Below, one piece after another: positions 45,610-56,155 of a stretch of DNA of 64,000 nucleotides; position 1 is the first letter of the stretch; the number at the start of each line of letters is the position of its first letter. The stretch lies in assembly GCA_965284645.1 (NCBI GenBank), contig OZ260106.1:4340001-4404000 (forward strand), written 5' to 3'. Made by a program: the position numbers and the translations under genes. The notes beneath the pieces were generated by a model. It worked only from the letters and a program-made list of their open reading frames with translations. It was not told the origin of the DNA and searched no databases. This DNA comes from JAIBAJ01 sp965284645. Lineage in GTDB: Bacteria; Bacteroidota; Bacteroidia; JAIBAJ01.

Positions 45610-46011
45610 TCGGTTGACCCTTTTGACTATCATCCTGTCTGTACTCTCCTTCATCACTTTGCTTCGACCTTTTCATTCTAAACCCTTTGTAAAGGTTCCT
45701 GTTCATAACTCAAAAAATTACTTTTCAACATCTGTCAATGCCCAATCACAGTAGGGTGCCAGCATTTAAGAGAAGGAAAGTACCGATGGGTTTCAGTTGA
45801 AAATAAAATCTATTTCCGCTAACTTTGCTAGGCGGTTCCGCAAATCCGTTGCACATAAGCAAGCTCCGTGCACCATCTCTGCGGAACCGCCTGGCGAAAT
45901 GCTGTCAGATCTCCGCTGTCCATCGGCACTTCCCTTCTCTTAAATGCGGGGATAATCTATGCTTCAGTTTAATTAACGTGAAATGCTTTATCTGGGATTA
46001 GGGTTTACCGA
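45610..46011 (-). repeat. Palindromic non-coding cassette body, family B, copy 6
   Basis: Same as 41011-41412. Confidence 0.82.
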
Positions 46012-46138
46012 TAACGTTCTGGGTGCAGAAGACGTGCGGGACTTCCACCACCAATGCCCAAACATAGCACAAATCTCAATTCATTTTTCAAAGCCAATTT
46101 AATGCACAAAACCCCGCATGGCTTTCTGCACCTTGTTA
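46012..46138 (-). repeat. attC-like site, type III
   Basis: TAAC...GTTA, 127 bp. Closes family A copy 4. Confidence 0.88.
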
Positions 46139-46590
46139 TGGGTAGTCATTCTGATGTTTCTTCTTTCAGAATGGCGGAGTCAGAACCGACTGCAAAATCA
46201 AATCCCATCCACCTTTCGACCTTGCCAGAAATGTATTTTGTCAAACATGGCTTGTTTGCGAAGTCCATTTCGGGATTTGGGCCTTGGGAAAAAATTATCA
46301 ACACCACTCAAAAACGCTCCCCTCTAAGTATTAAGGGTAAAGCTTTGGAGAAAAGTCTGTCGGATCCGTTTGCTATTGTCAGATAATCCGACTAACTTTG
46401 CCGAGCGGTTTTTACGAAGCTTCGTTACAAGCACTAGCTTGACCGGTATCTCCGGTAAAACCGCTCGAGGTCCAATAAATTGTCCCTTTCTCCAAAGCTT
46501 TACCCTTAATACTTGCTAATCCTGCGTTTTTTCCTTTCCAAGGCTCAAAGGTCGATTGGTGGATGACTGCTAGTCGGTACTGATTACCCA
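46139..46590 (-). repeat. Palindromic non-coding cassette body, family A, copy 4
   Basis: Same as 8246-8697; in tandem with copy 5. Confidence 0.8.
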
Positions 46591-46717
46591 TAACGTTCTG
46601 GGTGCAGAAGACGTGCGGGACTTCCACCACCAATGCCCAAACATAGCACAAATCTCAATTCATTTTTCAAAGCCAATTTAATGCACAAAACCCCGCATGG
46701 CTTTCTGCACCTTGTTA
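46591..46717 (-). repeat. attC-like site, type III
   Basis: TAAC...GTTA, 127 bp, between two family A bodies; its flanks TACCCA and TGGGTA are complementary and extend the stem. Confidence 0.88.
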
Positions 46718-47169
46718 TGGGTAGTCATTCTGATGTTTCTTCTTTCAGAATGGCGGAGTCAGAACCGACTGCAAAATCAAATCCCATCCACCTTTCGACC
46801 TTGCCAGAAATGTATTTTGTCAAACATGGCTTGTTTGCGAAGTCCATTTCGGGATTTGGGCCTTGGGAAAAAATTATCAACACCACTCAAAAACGCTCCC
46901 CTCTAAGTATTAAGGGTAAAGCTTTGGAGAAAAGTCTGTCGGATCCGTTTGCTATTGTCAGATAATCCGACTAACTTTGCCGAGCGGTTTTTACGAAGCT
47001 TCGTTACAAGCACTAGCTTGACCGGTATCTCCGGTAAAACCGCTCGAGGTCCAATAAATTGTCCCTTTCTCCAAAGCTTTACCCTTAATACTTGCTAATC
47101 CTGCGTTTTTTCCTTTCCAAGGCTCAAAGGTCGATTGGTGGATGACTGCTAGTCGGTACTGATTACCCA
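46718..47169 (-). repeat. Palindromic non-coding cassette body, family A, copy 5
   Basis: Same as 8246-8697. Confidence 0.8.
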
Positions 47170-47295
47170 TAACGTTTTCGGGCTTGGCGAAGGTGGCGAT
47201 TTTCACCACAAATGTTGATGCGGAGAACCAAACTTTGATTAACCACAAATGTGTCTGCGGAGCACTGAACCGCCACTTTTGCCAAACCCGTGTTA
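47170..47295 (-). repeat. attC-like site, type IV
   Basis: TAAC...GTTA, 126 bp. Arms CGGGCTTGGCGAAGGTGGCG and CGCCACTTTTGCCAAACCCG. Closes the three-gene cassette 47296-49393. Confidence 0.88.
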
Positions 47296-47305
47296 TGCGT
47301 AGTTT

Positions 47306-47494
47306 TTATTCTTTCGGTCGGTAACTGCAAAGTCCAAATGATTGAAATTCTATTTTATTGTCCGCTAATAGGTCGGCAATAATTTGGTTCGTTTGTTCTT
47401 CTGAAAAACCAAGTTTTACGCCTAAAGTAATTTCGTCAAGTTGTCCATTGTTTGCTTGTAATGCAGCAAGATATTTCTGTTTGCCGTTGTTCAT
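47306..47494 (-). CDS. Small winged-helix-like protein
   Basis: 62 residues: KYLAALQANNGQLDEITLGVKLGFSEEQTNQIIADLLADNKIEFQ reads as a three-helix winged-helix core with a short hairpin. No partner domain. It ends the three-gene operon of two secreted proteins, 2 bp after the second. DNA binding is possible but unproven; the stop is 10 bp from the attC. Confidence 0.6.
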   Translation of the reverse strand: MNNGKQKYLAALQANNGQLDEITLGVKLGFSEEQTNQIIADLLADNKIEFQSFGLCSYRPKE

Positions 47495-47496
47495 AG

Positions 47497-48462
47497 TTAT
47501 TGTTTTTTAGTGGCTTGCGTATTTTGAAATTGATATTCTTCTGAACGGTCAACTGCAATTAACAGAACTGAATATTGTTTTGAAGAATTGCTCCAAGAAA
47601 TGCTAAGATTATGTGTATGCTTACCTTCGTAGTCACCAAGTTTAAACTCTTGCATTCTTAAAGCGTCATCATATTTAATGTCAAGGACTTTGTAAGATTT
47701 ATTAATACCATTGGAACTTGTAAGTTCAAAATCTTCAATTGTTAGTGTCATTGTCCAAACAGAAACATCGTCCAATGCAAAACCTTTTCCGGGTCGTTTA
47801 TGTAAAACTCCATCACTCGAAAAAATAATTAAATTCAAGAGACTGTCTTTTAATGCTGGTTTTGTTTTGGGTTCAACATATTTTTCTGGATTAATTGGAA
47901 TTTTAAAATTCGATTTTAATCTGCTTTTTTCCTTTTCAATGGTAGCAAGTTTTTTCTTTTCAATTTCAAGGTCGGCTGCTGACATATTATATTCCGTAAG
48001 TTCAACCGTAATAAAGCAACTGCCAACAAAAACCGTTTCACCTGCTTTAAAAACTATTTCCTTTGTTCCAACATTTTCAGGACTATTATTTGAAAGGTCT
48101 TGTAAGTCAAAGTCCTTGTCAACAAAGGAGATTGGCGTAAGAGAGTAAGTTATATCATTTGTGTATTGCACTTTTTCAAACTCTTTGAAAATAATTCCAT
48201 AGCCTACCGCCTTGTAGTAGTCGCCTTTATTGATGTTAAAAACAAGTCCTGGTCTTGATAGAAACATTGCATTACAAAGTGTTCCACTTTGTAATGTTCC
48301 TTCATTTAATTGAACAATAGTTGGTTTACCACGCTCCAATTTCCAAACCTTACCTGTTGGAACTGTTTTGGGAGCTTTTGTTATAATGATTTTTTTACCT
48401 ACGTTTTGTGCATTTGAAAACGCAGAAATGAAAACAAACAGGATAATTAAATATTTTTTCAT
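47497..48462 (-). CDS. Secreted protein of unknown function
   Basis: 321 residues with a signal peptide (MKKYLIILFVFISAFSNAQ). The mature part is mostly beta-like, with a charged helical segment (DLEIEKKKLATIEKEKSRLKSN) near residues 185-205. No sorting tail or lipobox, so probably periplasmic. The family was not recognised. It lies 5 bp after the next secreted-protein gene, so both may form one envelope complex. Confidence 0.7.
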   Translation of the reverse strand: MKKYLIILFVFISAFSNAQNVGKKIIITKAPKTVPTGKVWKLERGKPTIVQLNEGTLQSGTLCNAMFLSRPGLVFNINKGDYYKAVGYGIIFKEFEKVQYTNDITYSLTPISFVDKDFDLQDLSNNSPENVGTKEIVFKAGETVFVGSCFITVELTEYNMSAADLEIEKKKLATIEKEKSRLKSNFKIPINPEKYVEPKTKPALKDSLLNLIIFSSDGVLHKRPGKGFALDDVSVWTMTLTIEDFELTSSNGINKSYKVLDIKYDDALRMQEFKLGDYEGKHTHNLSISWSNSSKQYSVLLIAVDRSEEYQFQNTQATKKQ

Positions 48463-48467
48463 TTGCG

Positions 48468-49358
48468 TTATTTTTTGATTTTTTTACCTTGACCTGTGAA
48501 TGATTTTACTTTTTCAGTTATAACCGAAAAGCTTTTCGGTTGCGAAGACCAAACCATATCTCTCATAATATTGATGTCAATATGATAACCAAATGAACTT
48601 GCTTCTATAATGAAATCAAATTCACCCTTTTTGTATTCAAGAATATCTGTTTGTTCTTTTAACATTAAAATGAACTTATTTTCTTCTTCAACTCCTTTGA
48701 AGTAACGACTAATGGATATTTTTATATTGTCGCCACTCTTAATTGCCTTTCCTGTCGTTTCAGTTGATTTTGATGCACCGTATTTAAGATTGAATGGGAT
48801 TTTAACCGTAACTGGATTAAGTCCGCCTGTTAAAGAATTAACGTCAGCCTTTGCAATATTTTGTAGGCTAACTTTTGAAAGTTCTGTTCTCACACTTTCA
48901 GTAACTGGCAATTCAAAAGCGATAAGTCCAACAGTTAAAATTCTTCTGTCTTTTTCTTCTTCTCTGTTTGAGATTATATAAATTTTTTCAGGAACAACTA
49001 GGTTGCCTTTTTCGTCAAAGGTCAAGTTAAAGAGAAAACGGTCATTCTTTTTTAATTCTTCGTTGTCAGAAGTAGAATATTGTTTGCCATTTCGTGGATT
49101 TACTTTGTCAAGTCTTCCGTCTCCGTCTGTGTCGTAGAAGCCATAAACCGTTTCGCTAACTGCTTTTATCGTGGAATATTTTTCGGGTTCTTTTATTGCT
49201 TCGTCAAAAAGTTTTTGAACTGAAAACGCAATAATTTTCATATTGCTTTCATCAATTGATGGAACTTGCCTTACTTGGTCAAGTTCAAATGTCTGAGCCG
49301 TAGCTGTCAGATTTAAAAGTAGCACTGTCGTGAGTGCAAATGTTAGTTTTTTTATCAT
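48468..49358 (-). CDS. Secreted protein with an EF-hand-like loop
   Basis: 296 residues, signal peptide MIKKLTFALTTVLLLNLTATAQ. Near residue 75, YDTDGDGRLDKVNPRNGK is a DxDxDG calcium-binding loop as in EF-hand or dockerin-like motifs. The rest is strand-rich. Probably periplasmic. First gene of its cassette with a start 35 bp inside the boundary. The family was not recognised. Confidence 0.7.
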   Translation of the reverse strand: MIKKLTFALTTVLLLNLTATAQTFELDQVRQVPSIDESNMKIIAFSVQKLFDEAIKEPEKYSTIKAVSETVYGFYDTDGDGRLDKVNPRNGKQYSTSDNEELKKNDRFLFNLTFDEKGNLVVPEKIYIISNREEEKDRRILTVGLIAFELPVTESVRTELSKVSLQNIAKADVNSLTGGLNPVTVKIPFNLKYGASKSTETTGKAIKSGDNIKISISRYFKGVEEENKFILMLKEQTDILEYKKGEFDFIIEASSFGYHIDINIMRDMVWSSQPKSFSVITEKVKSFTGQGKKIKK

Positions 49359-49393
49359 TGTCTGCCGTTACGATTGGTTTGTAAAATTACGCA

Positions 49394-49519
49394 TAACGTT
49401 TTCGGGCTTGGCGAAGGTGGCGATTTTCACCACAAATGTTGATGCGGAGAACCAATGTTTGATTAACCACAAATGTGTCTGCGGAGCACTGAACCGCCAC
49501 TTTTGCCAAACCCGTGTTA
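49394..49519 (-). repeat. attC-like site, type IV
   Basis: TAAC...GTTA, 126 bp; almost the same as 47170-47295. Closes the 809-residue methyltransferase cassette. Confidence 0.88.
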
Positions 49520-49544
49520 GCACCAGTTGTTCTGTTTCTCGTCA

Positions 49545-51974
49545 TTATTTTAAAAATTCGTATTCGTAAATTTTCGGTGTTATTTTGTCAGCAAGTAAAT
49601 CTAATTTATCTCTCAAGTCAGCTATTAATTTTGTGTAAGTTTCGTTGTCGCTTCGTGAATTCATTCTGCCTTTGTCGTTACGTCCTTGAAAATATTCTCT
49701 AATGTCATATAAACTTGCATTTACGTTTATACCTTTTTGTTCGTGATAATATTTCCAAAGTTCAAGTCCTGCGTTAAAAACTGCTGTTGCTTCGATTGAA
49801 AATTGTCTTGGTTTATTGATGTCAAAGTTGTTTGTTGTTGTATCTCCAAACAAGCTGTCAGCTTGTTGCTCTGATTTAATTTTACCTTTTATGAAGTCAC
49901 TCATAAAATTGCTTTCAAATTTTTCTTTAGAGTTTACTTCGTTTTCTGAAAATGGTATCCAATTATTTGTTCCATATTCTGATTGAATATTATTTTTTTC
50001 GTGGAACAATAAAAAAGTTAAACAGTCATTATGAAATTCGGTGTCTTTTTGCCATTTTGTATTGGGAAACAAAAACTGGTCGTTATGATTTATCCAAGTG
50101 TGGTCTATTGCTTTTCGTATGGTAAAATAAATTGATACTTGAACTAAATTATTTTGGCTTACCCACATACCTCTCGGATTAGCCATTTGCTCTTTTTTAT
50201 TTAACAAATAAACGATAGCGTTTTGCTGAAAATCATTGCCATTTGTTCCTGCTAAAAAACCAATGTAATCAGAGTTTACTTTATATGACGAAATCCAATT
50301 ATTTATGTATTGATTTTTTTCGTGGGTAACATAAAATCCCTTTTCTCCAATAAATTCAGCTTTATCATTGTAAATATCAATTTCGATTTTATCAATGTTT
50401 TGAATTTTCTGCGTATTCCAAATTTTAAAACCAATTGGAAATTTTCCTTGAACATTATCAAATGTGTATGCAGGTGCAATAAAACCACTTTCAAAAGTTG
50501 CTTTGAAATTATTACGGAAACTTTCAAAAGCAGAACCATTAAAAGTTTTTAAAGTAGAGAATTCACCAATCAAACAACCGTTTATTTCGGAATATATTCG
50601 GATTAAAAATTGAGCAAATAATTCACGTCCTGCACCGCCTAATGCGTTGCTATACTTTGTATGTGTTTTAGATAGATTTACTCCTTTTTTCCCTTTCTCT
50701 CCAACACTTGAAACCTCTGCATAGGGTGGATTGATAAAAATAATAAGTTTCTTACGTTTTTCTTTGTTGTTTAAAATGTCCTGCAAACCTTGTGGAAGTT
50801 TTGAAAAATCGTCATTTAAAAAGTCGAATTGAAAAACGTGATTTTCTAATAGGATTGCACCGTGTTCAATACGGTCGTGCATTACTTTAACGTCTGCTTG
50901 GTCTAAAGTGCTTGCCCAAATATTGTATTTGTTGGTCATACCAGCAAGAAGATTGCCTGTGCCAGCGGCACAGTCCCAGATATAATATTCTTCTTGCCAA
51001 TTTTCACCCAATAAGTTACATAAATATTTTTGTGAAAGTTCTACCCATTGTCTAGGAGTGAAAAATGCTCCTTTGCGTTCTCTGATGTCTTGCGGAACAA
51101 GTAAATCCCTTCGTTCAATAATGTAGTTCTGAAATTCTTTTATTGGCGGACGTTTGTAGCGTTTCCAAAATTGTAAATAGGTTTCTTTGTTTCGTATGTT
51201 GATTGTTGCATCAAACATTTGCTTGATGTTTTCCTTCTCAATTTTATAGCCTTGATTTTGAAAAATTACAAATAAATTATCTCTGATTGAAGAGTCATCT
51301 TCAATTTTATTGGTGTCTTTATCATCAACAAACAAGTCAGCTAAATAAAAGTCGCTGTTTAAAATACTTGCTTTCTTTAGGTCGTCCCAGTTTACGTCAA
51401 TAACTGGTTTTACAATGTCAAGCCAACGCAAGTAAATTGGAATGAAATTATTTTTATCAATTTTTATTTTACTCGCTTCTGTCGCTTTTGCGATGTTGTT
51501 TGCAATAAATGTTTTTAGGTCTTTTTCGTCTGCTTGATAATCATAGATGTAAGTATTTTGTTTGAGTGTTGCGTCAATTCTGTCCTTGATGAGTTTAAAT
51601 TCTTTTGTCTCGTGGTTGCTTGGTGCTACGTTCCAGTTAAAGTCGTTGATGTAAAAAATATCTTGAACGCTGATATATGGAACAAACGCAATTTTTTTGA
51701 AGTCAAAAGCTCCAAGAAATGCAGGAGGCAATGTTTTGTCAAAAGTTCTAGCTTTTCCGATTGTAAGAACCAGTTGAACAAACATTGTCGGAACGTCAAA
51801 GTTGCCAGTTTTAGCTTCAGCCCAAAGTAGCGGTGTCCGTCCGAAAATGTTGTCTTGTTTTGGGAAAACTGTAAAATCTACGTTACCCAAAATTTCTGTC
51901 GTGTCGAATGATTTAAACCAGTCCGCACCGACTTTATTTTTGAGTTCTTCTTCTCTGATATTTTTATATTTCAT
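49545..51974 (-). CDS. Type IIG-like restriction-modification enzyme
   Basis: 809 residues. N-terminal ~150 residues look like a PD-(D/E)XK nuclease (NVDFTVF ... LLWAEAKTGNFD, Asp and E-A-K). The centre is an N6-adenine methyltransferase: WDCAAGTGNLLAGM (S-adenosylmethionine loop, ~335) and LIIFINPPYAEV (catalytic NPPY, ~415). The C-terminal part probably recognises DNA. No separate specificity gene exists in the cassette, so nuclease, methylase and recognition seem to be in one chain. Leader motif GACGAC present. Could also be a solitary methylase if the nuclease call is wrong. Confidence 0.8.
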   Translation of the reverse strand: MKYKNIREEELKNKVGADWFKSFDTTEILGNVDFTVFPKQDNIFGRTPLLWAEAKTGNFDVPTMFVQLVLTIGKARTFDKTLPPAFLGAFDFKKIAFVPYISVQDIFYINDFNWNVAPSNHETKEFKLIKDRIDATLKQNTYIYDYQADEKDLKTFIANNIAKATEASKIKIDKNNFIPIYLRWLDIVKPVIDVNWDDLKKASILNSDFYLADLFVDDKDTNKIEDDSSIRDNLFVIFQNQGYKIEKENIKQMFDATINIRNKETYLQFWKRYKRPPIKEFQNYIIERRDLLVPQDIRERKGAFFTPRQWVELSQKYLCNLLGENWQEEYYIWDCAAGTGNLLAGMTNKYNIWASTLDQADVKVMHDRIEHGAILLENHVFQFDFLNDDFSKLPQGLQDILNNKEKRKKLIIFINPPYAEVSSVGEKGKKGVNLSKTHTKYSNALGGAGRELFAQFLIRIYSEINGCLIGEFSTLKTFNGSAFESFRNNFKATFESGFIAPAYTFDNVQGKFPIGFKIWNTQKIQNIDKIEIDIYNDKAEFIGEKGFYVTHEKNQYINNWISSYKVNSDYIGFLAGTNGNDFQQNAIVYLLNKKEQMANPRGMWVSQNNLVQVSIYFTIRKAIDHTWINHNDQFLFPNTKWQKDTEFHNDCLTFLLFHEKNNIQSEYGTNNWIPFSENEVNSKEKFESNFMSDFIKGKIKSEQQADSLFGDTTTNNFDINKPRQFSIEATAVFNAGLELWKYYHEQKGINVNASLYDIREYFQGRNDKGRMNSRSDNETYTKLIADLRDKLDLLADKITPKIYEYEFLK

Positions 51975-52017
51975 TCGTCTATGTTGGTCTGTTACGGTGT
52001 CGTCTTACAATTGGTGC

Positions 52018-52144
52018 TAACGTTTTGGGGGCAGAGGCAGTAAGCGAATTTACAGCAAAAAGTTTAATTAAAGAGCGGCCGCCAAGTTTTTCACCAAAGC
52101 TCTATACGAAGTGCGAAACCGCTTATTGCCTTTGCCCACTGTTA
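52018..52144 (-). repeat. attC-like site, type II
   Basis: TAAC...GTTA, 127 bp. Closes family B copy 7. Confidence 0.9.
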
Positions 52145-52546
52145 TCGGTTGACCCGTTTGACTATCATCCTGTCTGGACCCTCCTTCATCACTTTGCTTT
52201 GACCTTTTCTTTCTAAACCCCTTGCAAAGGTTCCTGTTCATAACTCAAAAAATTACTTTTCAACATCTGTCAATGCCCAATCACAGTAGGGTGCCAGCAT
52301 TTAAGAGAAGGAAAGTACCGATGGGTTTCAGTTGAAAATAAAATCTATTTCCGCTAACTTTGCTAGGCGGTTCCGCAAATCCGTTGCACATAAGCAAGCT
52401 CCGTGCACCATCTCTGCGGAACCGCCTGGCGAAATGCTGTCAGATCTCCGCTGTCCATCGGTACTTTCCTTCTCTTAAATGCGGGGATAATCTATGCTTC
52501 AGTTTAATTAACGGGAAATGCTTTATCTGGGATTAGGGTTTACCGA
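52145..52546 (-). repeat. Palindromic non-coding cassette body, family B, copy 7
   Basis: Slightly diverged copy of 41011-41412, with perfectly complementary 28-base arms on the CCGATGG side except at wobble positions. No gene. Confidence 0.82.
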
Positions 52547-52672
52547 TAACGTTTTGCAGCTACAAGAAGTTGGCGATTTCGGAGACGAAAACTGTCTGCC
52601 AGCACTGAACTTGATACGAAGAACAAAGCTTCATTTAACAACTGAACCGCCAATTTCTTGTAGGTGCTGTTA
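52547..52672 (-). repeat. attC-like site, type IV
   Basis: TAAC...GTTA, 126 bp. Arms GCAGCTACAAGAAGTTGGCG and CGCCAATTTCTTGTAGGTGC, a clear compensatory variant of 12265-12390. Closes the helicase cassette. Confidence 0.88.
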
Positions 52673-52724
52673 TAGCCAGTGCTTTTCGGACGAAGCTCTG
52701 TCCTTTCAAGTTTGCAGTGTCCCA

Positions 52725-52813
52725 GTGCGTTGGCTTGTAAGCTCTTTTTATTTTTTTTAGCGTTGGACTGTGTGTCTGCAAAAAAATAAAATGTGCTTGC
52801 AAATGCGATGGCA
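52725..52813. repeat. Bracketing hairpin element, copy 5 (3' end of helicase cassette)
   Basis: Arms 52735-52757 and 52780-52802 pair over 23 positions with the two T-T mismatches (AAGCTCTTTTTA against TAAAATGTGCTT). Flanks GTGCGTTGGC and ATGCGATGGC. Confidence 0.75.
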
Positions 52814-55800
52814 CTATGCGAATAAATGTCTGTCAAGTTCCTTGTATATTCTTTCAATTTCTTCTTTAAAAATGGGTTCTGTCGTTTCGCTTAACCAACC
52901 GTTTTTATACCACTTGTAATACGGTGTATTAATGATTTTCCATCCTGCTCGTTCTAATATTTCCATTCGTTCCAAATGTTCGTCCGTGTAATTTTGCCGA
53001 AGTCCACCAGTATGAAAATGATAGTTTCCATCAACTTCAACTGCTGCCGATTTTTTTGTTATTTCATTGAACAAAACGAAGTCAAGCCTTTTCTGTCCGC
53101 AACTTACAATTTGGTTGTGAATGGTAATACTGTTTGCACTGCTGTTTCTTTTGTTAATGTAATTCTCTAACCAGTAATGCACTTGTCTTTCAAAGTCGGA
53201 TTCTAAATTTTCGGGTTTGAATTTCGGTAGTTTTTTAATTTCTATTTCAGTCGGTTGGTCGGTAAAGTCCACGCCACCATTCAAGGAATTTAGGTAATGG
53301 TATATTTTGTCGAATGATTGAGGAAACTTTGAATAGAGAAAATAAGTAAAAGATTTTGCTCTACTTGTTGCCACGTTAAACCTTTGTTTGTCTTGAAAAT
53401 GTCCGTGTCCACCGCGGCAATTTTCGTCAAGGCACAATGAGAAAATTATGATGTCTCTTTCACTTCCTTGGAACTCTTCGGGTGTTCCTGTCATAATTTT
53501 AAATTTCTCTCTAATGTCCTCTGCTATGTTTTCATTTATTCGTTCTTTGATATACTCACATTGGTCACGAATGATTGAAATAACGCCAATTGAAAAGGGT
53601 TTTGATTTGTCGATGTGTTTTGGGAAGTCAAACTCGTTGCCAAATAAATTACTTTGCCCTTTGTCGTTTGCTGTTAGGAATTTAATAAGTTCAACTGTTT
53701 TTTCCGCTTCTTTGATAACAACTTTGTTGTTGTTTTCTGTGTCTCTTTTTCCGTTTACAAAGATTGCTTTGAAACATTGCAACGCCAATTTATCAGGCGT
53801 TTCAGTCATTACTTTTAACTTGCCTTCTGTGTTGTTTGGATTGTTTTCGTCTTTGTAAAATGTTTTGCTCGTATATCTGGCTAATTGCGGTAGGGAACGA
53901 AAATGTTCCTCTAACATTACTTCTCTGATGGGAAAATTGTAATGTGGGCTTTTAATAAAATCTAAAATACTTGCTTTCTTTACTACAAGAAATTTCTCCT
54001 CCGCTCCTTGATATTGCAGGTAGTTTCCGTTGTATTTATTCCAAATTTTTTCATCAAAACTTTCTGTCAGTCCAAAACTTAAACCTGTAGCTTTTAGGTT
54101 TAATTGTTTGTGGTCGCCAACAATACAAATGTTCTTGCCTCGGTAAAAAACTGGAAGTATTTCAGCTAAGTTTACTTGTGATGCTTCATCTACTATTATC
54201 AAGTCAAATAAATCGTGTTGTAGCGGAAATAGTTGTCCAAGGTTTTTAATTTCTGCTGTCCAAAAAGGAAATAGTTTTATGATGTTTGAAAAGTTAATTT
54301 CATTCATTCTTTTCAGCACCATTTTGGAATTTGTCCAATGAAGCATTTTATCAAATTGCTCTAAATCATCAATGATATTGCCATTTACAAGCGTTTCAAT
54401 TAGTTTGTGCTTAAACTGCAATTTGATAAGTTCCTTCTTTAGTTCTGCTAAATCGCCTACAAGTTCTTTTATTAAAGCCCTTAAACTCGTTTCATCGTGA
54501 ATTATTTTACCTCTTACTTTTTGGGTTTCGCTGTAAATCGAATTGAGGTCAATATATTTTTCGCTAAGTGTTGGGAAACTTGATTTAGAAAACCACGCCT
54601 TTGGGAAATTGAATTTTTCTAATAAATGTCTTTGATACTTGGTTAAGTAAAGGTTTGAACTAAATGTTTTTTGAGTGCTGTTGTAAATTCTTTTTACAAC
54701 CTCTGTGGCTGTTTCGTATTTCTCTTTGTCTTTGACAATTTGGAAACCTAGTTTATTTGGTATCTTTTCAAAAATGCTTGAAAACCTTTTTACTTCCGTA
54801 TCAAGTTGGTCGTTTATTTCCTTAAATTCTTGTTGGTATTTAAGATTTTGTATTAGTTGTTCTTGGTAGTTTTTGTAATTAGTTTGCTTTGAACCAATTT
54901 TGGTTTTCAGTTTTGAAATATTCTCTTGAAGGTGAATTGACTGTTGATTTAGTGCCTTTTGTGAATTTGTGCTGTTTAATATTTTGCTGATGTAATCTCT
55001 TATCTTTCTTCTAGAGTCTTTATCAAAATATATTACACCATTTATTCCTTCATCGTCTGAAAGTAATGGATTGATTTTTTGGTTCACAACTTCTAAAGCT
55101 GGTTGTTTCGCAGAAACAACCATTACTTTTTTATTCATCGCAAGTGCCGATAGAATGATTGCAGAAATTGTATGAGATTTTCCTGTTCCTGGCGGACCTT
55201 GTATGTATGAAATTTCGTTTTGCCAGGCGTTTTTAATTGCTTGTTTTTGCGAAGCCGACAATGAAAGAGGAATTACATTCTCGATAATATCGTTTATTCT
55301 CTCTTCTTCTAAAACACTTATCTGCGTTCGCTGTTCCGATAGGGCATTAACTAAAAGTTTTTCTAAAACTGGATTTTTGAAATCATTGGTTTTTTCAATG
55401 CTTTCAACAAATGTGTCTAAGGCTTGGTAGGTTGATAACTGGTCGGGAATATTGGAAATGAAGGAAAAATTTATTGTGTAATACTTCAGTTTCCCTTTGA
55501 ATATTGAGTTTGCTCTGTTGCTTGAATGGTTATTTACTTCTGCTTTATAATCAATAGTTTCTTTTACTGTTTCAATTTGTTTAAATTCTTCAAAATCAAT
55601 TTTTAATTGATTGAAAACATATTGAGAAAATTCAGCCAATTTATCAAACGTGTTGCATTTGATAATTTCCTCTTCTAATCTTTCAAGTAGTGTTGTTTGA
55701 TTGCTTGATGATGGCGTAAAAACATCATCGTCATTTATGTTTGTTTTTTCAGAAAGTGAAGCAAGTAAGTCATAGTTTATATTTGCACCATCAGGGAAAT

Positions 55801-56146
55801 CAACCATTATTTCGTTGTCTTCCGTTTTGTCAATGTCGCATTGAATATAGATGATAGGAGCCGAAATAACCTTTTTCTTTATTGTGCCACACAACAAACC
55901 AAACCCAAGAAATAATTTTTTATCGGGGTTTGATTTTACTTGCTCATAATACCAATTGTATATTTCATATTCAGCGTCAAGACTTGATATAATTTCTTTG
56001 TGTCTTGGAATTTGATTCGCGTATTTGAATTGCTTATTAAAATAGCATTTTTCAAAGCCATTTCTTGTAACAATTTTACGGCTAACATCACGTAAATATT
56101 TAATATACTTTATTACTCGTTTGGAGTTTTCGATGTGATTTGCCAT
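52814..56146 (-). CDS. SF1 helicase with C-terminal PD-(D/E)XK nuclease
   Basis: 1110 residues. SF1 motifs: YIQGPPGTGKSHTISAIIL (Walker A), DLIIVDEASQVNLAEILPVF (motif II, DEAS), GDHKQLN (motif III), EEFQGSERDIIIFSL (motif V) and NVATSRAKSFTYF (motif VI). The last ~130 residues are an MTES_1575/Vsr-like nuclease: RLDFVLF...KSAAVEVDGNYHF and LERMEILERAGWKIINTPYY. The long insertion between motifs I and II is coiled coil. Proteins of this build occur in phage-defence islands. A membrane coiled-coil protein is encoded 9 bp upstream, and hairpin elements bracket both genes. Confidence 0.87.
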   Translation of the reverse strand: MANHIENSKRVIKYIKYLRDVSRKIVTRNGFEKCYFNKQFKYANQIPRHKEIISSLDAEYEIYNWYYEQVKSNPDKKLFLGFGLLCGTIKKKVISAPIIYIQCDIDKTEDNEIMVDFPDGANINYDLLASLSEKTNINDDDVFTPSSSNQTTLLERLEEEIIKCNTFDKLAEFSQYVFNQLKIDFEEFKQIETVKETIDYKAEVNNHSSNRANSIFKGKLKYYTINFSFISNIPDQLSTYQALDTFVESIEKTNDFKNPVLEKLLVNALSEQRTQISVLEEERINDIIENVIPLSLSASQKQAIKNAWQNEISYIQGPPGTGKSHTISAIILSALAMNKKVMVVSAKQPALEVVNQKINPLLSDDEGINGVIYFDKDSRRKIRDYISKILNSTNSQKALNQQSIHLQENISKLKTKIGSKQTNYKNYQEQLIQNLKYQQEFKEINDQLDTEVKRFSSIFEKIPNKLGFQIVKDKEKYETATEVVKRIYNSTQKTFSSNLYLTKYQRHLLEKFNFPKAWFSKSSFPTLSEKYIDLNSIYSETQKVRGKIIHDETSLRALIKELVGDLAELKKELIKLQFKHKLIETLVNGNIIDDLEQFDKMLHWTNSKMVLKRMNEINFSNIIKLFPFWTAEIKNLGQLFPLQHDLFDLIIVDEASQVNLAEILPVFYRGKNICIVGDHKQLNLKATGLSFGLTESFDEKIWNKYNGNYLQYQGAEEKFLVVKKASILDFIKSPHYNFPIREVMLEEHFRSLPQLARYTSKTFYKDENNPNNTEGKLKVMTETPDKLALQCFKAIFVNGKRDTENNNKVVIKEAEKTVELIKFLTANDKGQSNLFGNEFDFPKHIDKSKPFSIGVISIIRDQCEYIKERINENIAEDIREKFKIMTGTPEEFQGSERDIIIFSLCLDENCRGGHGHFQDKQRFNVATSRAKSFTYFLYSKFPQSFDKIYHYLNSLNGGVDFTDQPTEIEIKKLPKFKPENLESDFERQVHYWLENYINKRNSSANSITIHNQIVSCGQKRLDFVLFNEITKKSAAVEVDGNYHFHTGGLRQNYTDEHLERMEILERAGWKIINTPYYKWYKNGWLSETTEPIFKEEIERIYKELDRHLFA

Positions 56147-56155
56147 AGAAGTTTG

